Shown: positions 1 through 10,100 of the stretch, piece by piece | How the letters are laid out: each line of letters starts with the position of its first letter | Numbering within the stretch: the first letter of the stretch is position 1 | Source: Sinonovacula constricta | Lineage: Eukaryota; Mollusca; Bivalvia; Cardiida; Solecurtidae | Direction of reading: 5' to 3' | Assembly: GCA_007844125.1 (NCBI GenBank) | Contig: CM017571.1 | Span: 29,873,850 to 29,937,849, forward strand | DNA: 64,000 nt | Made by a program: the position numbers and the translations under genes | The notes under the pieces: model-generated | Told to the model about the DNA's origin: nothing | The model's input: only the letters and a program-made list of their open reading frames with translations | The model's database searches: none

Positions 1-1012
1 CACCCCTCTTGTTATTACAAATAGGTATTTCCTGTCGGAGCCATGCTGCACAGTTTGCTATTTTTAAACTAAGAAAAAAATGTGACCACTTACTTTCGAG
101 ATTACCTTACATGATCATTCAGGAAATTAGCTCTGATGATGATATGAATTTTTAGCTGAAATCCTAATCATTCTTATTGATAGATTTTTTAATAACGGAC
201 ATCTTGTGTGGTGTAATTCACAGTTATTACTGACTAACTGTTGGACTAATATTATAGCAGCCTTAACTTAGCGTATAAAATTATGTGGTAGTTATGCACA
301 AATTCCACAGAACAGGGGTAATATGTTGTTACATGAATTAGATGTATGCAAACTGCTGGATACCAACCTTATGATACAAAACATCATAGGTTTCATCTTG
401 GCATTTAAGTAACCTTTCATACCCTCAGTTAAAATAGTAGTTTAATGACTGGTTGACCCTGTGTTAGGATAATGTGAACGATTATTCACTTCTTATAAAA
501 AGTTTCGATACCAAGTGAATTAATTGGATTTTGCTAACTACTAACTTAACCTACAATTTTATCCAACTGCTATACTTTGAGTACTTATTATATAGACCAA
601 CCTCAATGTTTGCTTATTAGACCAAGGTATCTACCTTGCATACTCTAGAAATAGGCAGTTTGTTGGCTTTTCAGCAGAGGAAATCAGGCAATTACGTTAA
701 AAGGTTGGTAGCCAAAGGCTAAGGGGATAGAGTTTATGGTAAGCCCAGCTATAAAATGAGACTGTGACTTGCTGTCCTGTCAGAGTCCAGATTGTGATGA
801 AGGATGCTTCCTGCTGTGGTTCATTGTTGGTTCTACCTAGACAATGCATTTGATGTGGGTTTCTTTCTTCTGCCAATTACAGCTTGATGTTGCAATAATG
901 ACCATAATTGTGTTAGTGCAACTTGTATACCACACAGAACTAATGTTAGTGGATGTAACAATGTGAATTGGTTAGGACTATTGTAGCTTTTACTGTACCT
1001 TTTTCCATGCAG
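1..1012. other. Intron of beta-adaptin (partial), repeat-filled
   Basis: No coding exon of the adaptin trunk is recognisable here. The first 370 bases are the right part of a TTAA-type MITE also found near 19.1, 21.1, 21.7 and 50.3 kb. Bases about 810-950 match the 3' tail of a SINE family (a GGTTCTACC block and an ATAATTGTGTTAGTG block). A polypyrimidine stretch and AG at 1011-1012 form the acceptor for the first visible exon. Confidence 0.6.
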
Positions 1013-1167
1013 GTTGTGATGAAGCTGATGGAGATGCTGGATGTTACGAGTGAGTATGTGACATCCCTCATCAAGAAGTTGGCCCCACCATTGGTCACAC
1101 TCCTCTCAGCAGAACCAGAGATACAATATGTCGCCTTGAGAAACATCAACCTCATCGTACAGAAGAG
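1013..1167 (+). CDS. beta-adaptin exon (distal trunk), first in window
   Basis: Encodes the start [19 protein letters not shown] followed by the hallmark [20 protein letters not shown], part of the HEAT-like alpha-solenoid trunk. The acceptor AG is at 1011-1012 and the donor is AG|GTATGT. It ends after two bases of the Arg codon that the next exon completes. The upstream part of the reading frame is not part of the protein. Confidence 0.93.
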
Positions 1168-4100
1168 GTATGTTCCACAAAATTTTTCTCTGATGCACTT
1201 TTCGGAAAACTCTTCATAAAGTAACCCTTTTAAATAATTAGTGTGCATTCACACGAATGCAGTTCTGTTTATGTGTATAACCCATAATTAAGCACAATTT
1301 TAGGCATGAAACAAGCCATGAATTAAAATATTTATTCTTTATACCATTATTATTTCTTTTCTTCAAGTGCGATGAACAAGAATAATAAAATAAATCAATT
1401 GTAACCATTTTCTGAAGTTTTCTCAAGGATTATTGACAAAGAGCAATAAAAAAAATGTAAACCAGTGTTAAAGTGAACACTTAAACATTAACTGGCAAGT
1501 TGTTTTTTCGTCAGCTCAAAAATAACAAGCAATTACTAGTATAATCTTTTACTGGTATGATGAAATATGAAAATAAGCCTCTCCAAAAGGCACTTATGAG
1601 CAGCAACATTATTTCCCCCAATTAGTTTTCAGTGCATTTTAGCCTCCACTGAGTACAAACTTTGAGTAAAGGTAAACAGCCATATACATATCTCCCCAGA
1701 GGCTGAGATAATCTGTGCTGAGCTTCACCTTGGGGCTACTTGAGATGTGTCGCACTTGTGTACAGTGGTGAGGAAGTATGGTTGACTTATTCAGTAGAGG
1801 TGCTAATCCAGTGTCTGTGGCAGGTAACCAGTTAGTTTAGAACAACACTTGGTTACCTTGTTTCAGAACACTGCTTATAGGTTCAATGTTATAAATAAAG
1901 CGGTAAATATGGCCTTTGATGATTAAATCTACAACTGTGCTTGTTTCTTTTGAGGATTTATTCGTTAGTTATAGTTCTATGATGGGTATTTTTTTCAATG
2001 TGCATTAGAAAGAAAACTCACTTAAGATATTCTCTTCTTCTGCAGAATTAAATTTAGTAAGCATTTTACCTAGACAAAAAATACTTTTTCTTGACCGTCT
2101 CCAGATAACTGAAGTACTGTTGGTGGTATGAACTCAAAAAAATATTTTTTTCTTGAATTTATATAGGTATATCTTAATCAAGGGTACTTGAAAAACAAAC
2201 AAAGCTGCATGCAATTAATATTTCTCTATGATAGCCTTAATTTCCTAAATTTCCTAAATGTCCCAGGTAATACATTACTGTTCAGCATGTTGACCTCAAA
2301 GTTTCAAAATGACTCCCAAAAGTTAAATCTTAGGAGATCACTGTGACCCTCAAATTCTTTTGTCAATATAAAACACAGATTCACACTTAGATCCACTAGT
2401 TCTGTCCAGGTAGATTTCTATTTTACAACTCTTATTCCTTACTGAAGAATTTAAAATTGGCTTAGATTGGGCTGGAACCCACATTGTGGAAAAAATATAA
2501 CAAAATACTTGACTTCACACCATACAACTGACAAAACTGACCAACTGTATGGTGTGAAGTCAGGTATTTTGTCCCAATTTTCCCACCATGTGGGTTCCAG
2601 TCCTGTTCAGCTGGACGTTGTTTTAATGATCATAACAGGTGGCTGTGATGGATCAAACACAGTCTTCACAGTCTGTCAAAAATTGAAAAATAGTTTAATC
2701 ACTACTCTTTGTTTATATTTTAGACCAGACATCCTGAAAAATGAGATGAAGGTGTTTTTTGTGAAGTACAATGATCCGATCTATGTCAAACTTGAGAAGC
2801 TGGATATCATGATCCGACTCACACAGCAGTCCAACATTGCCCAGGTCCTGGCTGAACTCAAGGAGTAAGTGGTCACCACAATGCAGCATTTATTTCTGAC
2901 AAGTCTTGACTATTGTTAAAGAAATAATCTGGTTAATGTCTTTGCAAGGCTGTTGTTACTACCAAATCATTTGGGTTTTTAACCAGGTTTTCAATCCTGC
3001 CTTTTTCAGTCTAATTCTAAAATTAATTGTTGAAAACCTGGTTTCTTGGCATGACAACATTTCTTGTTTATGTTACACTTTACTTAAATCATACCCAAAT
3101 TAAGTTATTTCTACAGTTGTCTTCATTAAAATCTTTCTTCTCATACAGGAGCTCAGTTACCTCTGATGTTTGATAATGTCCTAAACCCTTTCTTTTATTG
3201 AAATATTTTTTATTAACTGTTTCTTCTCTTAACCTGCAAAGCATGCTTTGCTCAGTTCTTAGAGAAAATATTGTAGATTGAGATCAGCCATTTTCTGCAC
3301 ATATGTTTCTGCTTGTCTTATCAGGGTCTGTACTATTTGCTGCTCTTTCTGAAAATGTATTCTAACTTTAGCATTTTTGTTAGCAAAGGACTAAGAATTT
3401 TGTCTGGGTTAAAAAATCGTGACGAAAGGCTACCTTCCAAAGTCTGACAAAAAGGTGATAAAAAATTAAATCCATAAAAACAAGTTCATCTCCATTTGAA
3501 CAGTAGAGATCTTAAGTACTGAAAGAGGTTGCCAAGGATTTTAGGACTTTTAATTGATTTTTAGTTGCAATTTTAATTGATTTTGTGTTTCTTGTGCAGA
3601 TATGCAACAGAAGTGGATGTGGACTTTGTGCGCAAGTCTGTGCGTGCCATTGGTCGTTGTGCCATCAAGGTGGAGCAGGCTGCCGAGAGGTGTGTCAGTA
3701 CACTTTTGGACCTTATCCAGACCAAAGTGAACTATGTTGTACAGGAGGCCATTGTTGTCATCAAGGTATGTATTTGCAGATTTTGGGTTGTGAGGGCATA
3801 AATGCATTATCGATAGTCTAGCAGATATGTCCTTAGGCTCTAAAGTCGAGGTTTTCAGGTTCAGTCCCTGTACCAGACACATTAAGCTAGTTCTTGTTAA
3901 AGACTTTACTTCACATTGTTCTAGGTAGTTACTACTCGGGTACTGGTTCCAATCGGAAATAGGGCAGTCATAACCTGGGGCTGAACCAGTGATCGAACCT
4001 GATAGAGCCAGCGGTAGTGCATCGGCTCCAGGTTTGAGATGGCCCGGGTTCGATCCCAGCCTGGGAAAAAAGTCTCTAGTAACAAACAGAATATGTGAAA

Positions 4101-7100
4101 ATTGTGGTGGTTGGCTTTACAAATGCTGGATCTGTGAAGTCAGTCTTTGTCTCATAATCTGCTGAGTACCATGTCTAAGCATATACAAAAAATAGTGCAA
4201 ACTCTGATCATCTGTCTCTCTAGAATCTCCTTTAAAATTGCCTTTTGTTTGCTTTGCTTGAAATGTCTTAAATTAGTATTGCTTATTTACAAATAAATTT
4301 ATAAATATGCATGTTTAGATAAGGTCTTATTAATTAACATTTCAAATTACTAAACATTCTACCAATCTATCCTTTCTTTGAAATTATAAACTCTGTTGAA
4401 ACAGTCTGCTTGTATGTTCTCTCTTAGGACATTTTCCGCAAGTACCCCAACAAATACGAGAGTATCATTGCGACGCTGTGCGAGAATCTGGACACTCTGG
4501 ATGAACCAGAAGCTCGTGCATCTATGATCTGGATCATTGGGGAGTATGCTGAGAGAATTGACAATGCCGATGAACTGCTGGAGAGCTTCCTTGAAGGATT
4601 CCAGGTAAGGTTTTATGTGCTAATGTATAGGAAGTATTTTAATTATTTAAAAAAAAATATATATTATGTTTAATTTGAGCTAAAGAATAAATAAATATTT
4701 TCTCTGGTTTGTGCAACTCTTTTTTTAATTTTATAGTTTTTACTTATTCCCTTTGTTGTTTTAACAAGCAATGTTACAAACAAAAAGCAAATTTTTTTTC
4801 TTGTTAAGTTCAGCCATTCAACATGTGCTTTTGCACTGATTGGAAAGTCCTTTTACTGTAGAAAAGCTTGATAGATTGTTAAGGCTCAATTCATTGTGAA
4901 AGAAGTTTAAAAAGAGTCAAAGAGTAAAGTTAAACAGTAAAGTTAAAGTGGCACAAGATTAACAGAATCCTTTGGAAGTACTGTGCATTTTATTTAGTAC
5001 ATTGTTTATTTCATAAGCTTATTTAATAATATAAAATGTGCAGCACTGGTGGCCAAGTGAGTATATTGGCAGATTTAAAGTCCTCAGACTCCATGCCCAC
5101 TATGGCATGGAGTGCCCACTATGGCATGGAGTGCCCACCATGGCATGGGATGCCCACCATTGAATAGGATGCCAGGCATGGGATGCACACCATGGCATAG
5201 GATGCCTGACATGGGATGCACACCCTGGCATGGGATGCCCTCCTATTGCATGGGATGCCCACCACAGATTGGGATGCATTGCATGGGATGCCCACCATTG
5301 AATGGGATGCATGGCATGGGATGCACAACATGGCAAGGGATGCCCAATATGGCATGGGATGCCCACCATGGCATGGGATGCCCACCATGGCACTGGATGC
5401 ACACCATGGCATGGGATGCTCACCATGGCATGGGATGCATGGCATGGCATGAAATGCCCACTATGGCATGTGATGCATGGCATTGGATGCCCAACATAGC
5501 ATAGAATGCCCACTTTAGCTTGGGATGCATGGCATGGGATTCCCTCCATAGCATTGCATGCCCACCATGGCACGGGATGCATGGCATGGGATGCTCTCCA
5601 TAGCATGGGATGCCCACCATGGCATGGGATGCCCACCATGGCATGGGACGCATGGCATGGGATGCCCACCATGGCATGGGATGTCCTCCATGGTGTGGGA
5701 TGCATGGCATGGGACGCATGGCATGGGATCCCCACCATGGCATGGAATGCACACCATGGCATGAGATACTTAGCATGGGATGCCCACCATGGCATGGGAT
5801 GTCCTCCATGGTATGGGATTCCCTCCATAGCATGGGATACCTGCCAAGGCATGGGATGCCTAGCATGGGATGCACACCATGGCATAGGATGCTTAGCATG
5901 GAATGCTCACCGTGGCATGGCATGGAATGCCCTCCATAACATGGGATGCCCACCATGGCATGGAATGCTCTTCATAGTATGGGATGCATGGCATGGAATG
6001 CCCTTCATAGCAGGATGCCCTCCATGGCATGGGATAAAGAACTGATCAAGATAAGAACTTAATGTGGGGAGATTATACAGCTGACCTGTGGTCTGATAGT
6101 TCAACTGTGCCTTTACAATGTATCTCAAAGACAAAACAAACATTTTTTAAACATTTATTATTTATTAACATAAGAAAGGTTTAAAAAGTCCCTAAAAGGA
6201 CAATACAAATCTAGTGTTAAGGAAAGCCATCAAAACAAGGTATTTACTTAAAAAGTCAGTCTTTTAATGGTACTTTTCACATAACCTACCGCGCTAGCGT
6301 GAGGTAACAATCACTTTTTATTTATTTTTGGTAACACATTAGTTAGTTATCGTAGTGTGATATCATGTCATTAAGTATGTGTAGTGTATATGCCCTTTCC
6401 TAATCATTTTGTTGTCGCTGGTTTAGGCTTTTTGTTGGACAATTTCATTGAATCTGTCCCTTTTTTATGGTAAATGTTCGAGTAAAGAGTAACTATTTTT
6501 TGTGCGGATTCTCCCACATGAATTACACAAGTCAAGGCCGACTGTTCATACTGTAAAAAGGTGACGTAAACAAACAAAAAACAGCTTATGATTTGGTTAT
6601 GTGATAAAAAGAATCAAATATTACCGACGATTAGATTCTAAAGATATTAAACTTATTGTCTAAAGTTGTCTTGGCAGCCTCGTTTCGTATCATTTTGTCT
6701 AACTCATTAAGTACTTAAGTATCTAATGAACACTCATATTAAATCCTTTATTTAACCACTAAGACTTCTTTAAGACAAAAAATAAAAACTTTTGACAGAA
6801 AACAAAAGAAAATATAAAACAATCTAGCATTAAGCAGCCTTAAATATGGAATGCCCTTGTCTGTCTGCAGGATGAGAACACACAGGTGCAGCTGCAGCTG
6901 CTGACGGCCATTGTGAAACTGTTCCTGAAGCGACCCACTGACACTCAGGAGTTAGTCCAGCAGGTCCTCAGCCTCTCCACACAGGTATGTTGATGTACAG
7001 GTTACAGCCATTGAGAAGCTCTTCTTGAAATAACTGCCAACTATAGTTGTGCAAGTATAGGACATACATATCCAGTTACATGAACTTTGTTGACATCTGC

Positions 7101-10100
7101 CCCATCTCCACAGGAATGAGACAGTCCTACCACCATGACAATGCCTGTGTCTGTGGGGGGGCCAGTAGCTGAGCGGTTAGAGTTTGTGTCCCCGTCATGT
7201 GGCCAGGTTTTCCAACTAACAACCTGTGCACTGGTGGTTCTACTAAGACAAGTCTGGGATCTTTCTCCACCAGTAATTAGCTGGCGTTGTCAATATGACC
7301 ATAATTGTGTCAGTGTGATGTAACAAAAAAATAATACCTGCAATAATTTTATGTCTTTATATCCCCATAAATTTCCATAAATGTCCTCCCAAGTTCCTGA
7401 TTTCTTGAGTCTCAGCAGAATTCTGTATTCCTCCTCCAAACCAGAATATATTATAATGAAATACATTTATTCAGTAGTCAGTAAATGCCTTAAATCTGAT
7501 CTGCTGACCTCTGCCCCTGCTCTCCTTACAGGACAGTGACAACCCTGACCTGCGTGACCGTGGATACATCTACTGGCGCCTGCTGTCCACCGACCCTGCC
7601 GCAGCCAAGGAGGTGGTGCTGGCTGAGAAACCCCTCATCTCTGAGGAGACGGACCTGATCGAGCCAACCTTGCTTGACGAACTCATCTGTCATATCTCCA
7701 GCCTGGCATCCGTCTACCACAAACCTCCCAATGCGTTTGTTGAGGGACGTGGTGGTGGACTTCGCAGAGCTCTGCCGGCCAAATCTGCCTCGTATGTTTA
7801 TTTTTCTTTCTTTTTTTTTCACTGAATGTTATAAACCATTAAGCCTGATTCTTTCAATTTTTCTCTAACAATCATTGGTTTTTATTTCTCACCAATCCAA
7901 GTGACCAGGTTGTTAAAATGCTGACCCATGGGTGTGAGTGGTCAGGAATTCAATTTCAAGCTGGGAGTGGATTTTTTTATTCAATTATTGATTTAAATTT
8001 TTGTACATTGCAGTCTAATTGTTTACAATTGAAGATAAGTATTAAAATACCTTCTTACATTGAAAAAGAGAAAATGTATCATGTTCAATAGAACATAAAA
8101 GACAAGATTTTGGCATTATCAATTTATAGCTTTGGTTCTCCAGTGTGTAGAATGTCTTCCCAGGTGTGGAAGCTTGAGGTTTGGAACCCTGGCTGTAACA
8201 TACTCAATGTAACTGGTAGGCTTTCATAGAGTTGTACAAGTACTTTGTGACTAAGTGTTATGGGGAATGTGATAAGTTGTGTGATTGAAGTTAATTCTCT
8301 TTGTATGCTATCACTGTAAATGCAGACTATAAACTATATCTTTTTATTATACCTCAGTTTCTTTCAGTCAGCACCTTTTTGCCTAGACATGGCATTTTCA
8401 TACTTGGACATTTAATCTTTGTTTATTGGGTTATTGTCCCACTAAAAGTATTTCAGCTATCTGAAAATGGTATTAACGTGAAGCAAATATAGTGCTGCCT
8501 TCACTGTGTGTAGCATGCTGTGATACCTGACATGATACCACACCCAGTCACATTATCCTGACACCCGGCCAACCAGTCATGGCACTACCCTTAAATATTA
8601 TCTTGAGCGTTAGCAAGGGAGCTATATCACTTCCATTTAATCCTTGTGCTTTGACAGATGGAACACACATATACACAAACACTAAAACAGTAGATAAATG
8701 AATACAATGAATGGTTATGACAGGTCGGACCTTGGCGATGCAGCTCCAGCTGAGATGACCCCCCAGCCTCCCCAGGCGACTGTGATCCCTGGCGCAGACT
8801 CCCTGATTGGCGATCTGCTAGACATCGACATTGGTGGTCCATCCATGGTTCCAACAGCAGATGTTCCCTCCACAACCCATGCCTTCGGCACCTGTAGGTG
8901 GTGGCATGGATATCTTCGGCGAGGGACTGGATAACCTGGTAGGTAGTGACTGTAGATTGTACAATCTTAAATTTTTCATTTAATTTTTATCTTTTTAGCA
9001 TATTTACATACAATATGTTGATTAAATTCATGCTATGATATAAAGTACTAATAGGAAGAATCATAACTCGGTATTCATTTTAAACTTAGAATGCTGGTTC
9101 ACCATTAAAAGCTGAATTCATTTTGATAGGGCAGGCAATCTTGAATTCATTTTGTCACAATGCTCCTTTTTTTCAACTTTTCGATGTTGGTCAAGATCTT
9201 CGATAAGGTTAGAAGCAGCTAACATAACACTAACAAGCACAAAGAAAAGTGGATTGCACTGCATACAGGCAGCTCTCGCTTTCTTGTCCCTCTTTGAAAA
9301 AAGAGAAAAATATGCATTCCTGTTGTATCAGCATTTTTTAACCATGTTCTTTTTATCATTCCTGTGTAGCTGGGAGGAGGTGCCCCAGGTGGTGACATGC
9401 TTGGTGGTCTTGGTGACATCTTTGGCATGCCCCAGACCCAGTCGTACATCCCACCCCAGGAAGTGTGGCTGCCTGCGTCCAAAGGCAAGGGTCTTGAGAT
9501 CACAGGGACATTCTCTAGGAAGAATGGACAGATGAATATGGAGCTTACCTTCACAAACAAGGCTATGCAACCAATGATGGGCTTTGCCATCCAGTTTAAC
9601 AAAAACAGGTTGGTTCACCATTTCTAGGTGTGCCCATTTTATTTATGTATTTTCTTTAAATGGCAACATTTTCTTTAAGCTTAATAAGCAGAAGAGCACT
9701 TTCCTCTACCATAAAACTTAACACTGCTATGAACATTTCTGATGTAAGGACACAGCTTGTTTGCCTGACCTTTAATTGACTACATCTGTTAATAACAACC
9801 CATACCTACACTTGGTTGATAACTACCTTATTCATGCAAATTTATTTTGACATATTGTTGTAGACATAGTAGCAAGTAGACAACAACTTGACCCAACCTA
9901 GATGGGGGCTTGTTAATATGGTTCAGCACTGTTCACCTATGATAGTGAATTCATGCTCAACTGTTCCTGAACTAAATTATAAACAAATCCCACTATGTTT
10001 CAGCTTTGGGATCATGCCAGCCCAGGTATTGAACCTGCGTTCGCCACTTGCCACCCAACCAGAGTGCCAGCACCTCACTGCCTCTGAACACACAAGGACC

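Noticed and set aside
3996..4066. Functional tRNA gene (also at 13.8, 19.3, 22.1, 52.6 and 53.1 kb)
   Set aside because: A/B boxes are present but no cloverleaf with paired acceptor stem; several continue into SINE bodies and A-rich tails.
5093..6036. CRISPR-like array
   Set aside because: Repeats are directly adjacent and degenerate without unique spacers, in a eukaryotic intron.
5100..6045. Several long ORFs on both strands (up to 261 codons)
   Set aside because: All are translations of the 19-bp minisatellite; competing frames are open because the unit lacks stops.
7526..7822. Minus-strand ORF opposite an adaptin exon, and similar antisense ORFs at 3550-3882, 23005-23232 and 28351-28575
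   Set aside because: Shadows of conserved coding exons on the plus strand.
8724..8938. Programmed ribosomal frameshift in beta-adaptin
   Set aside because: No slippery heptamer, and no such mechanism is known for adaptins; a surplus base explains it more simply.
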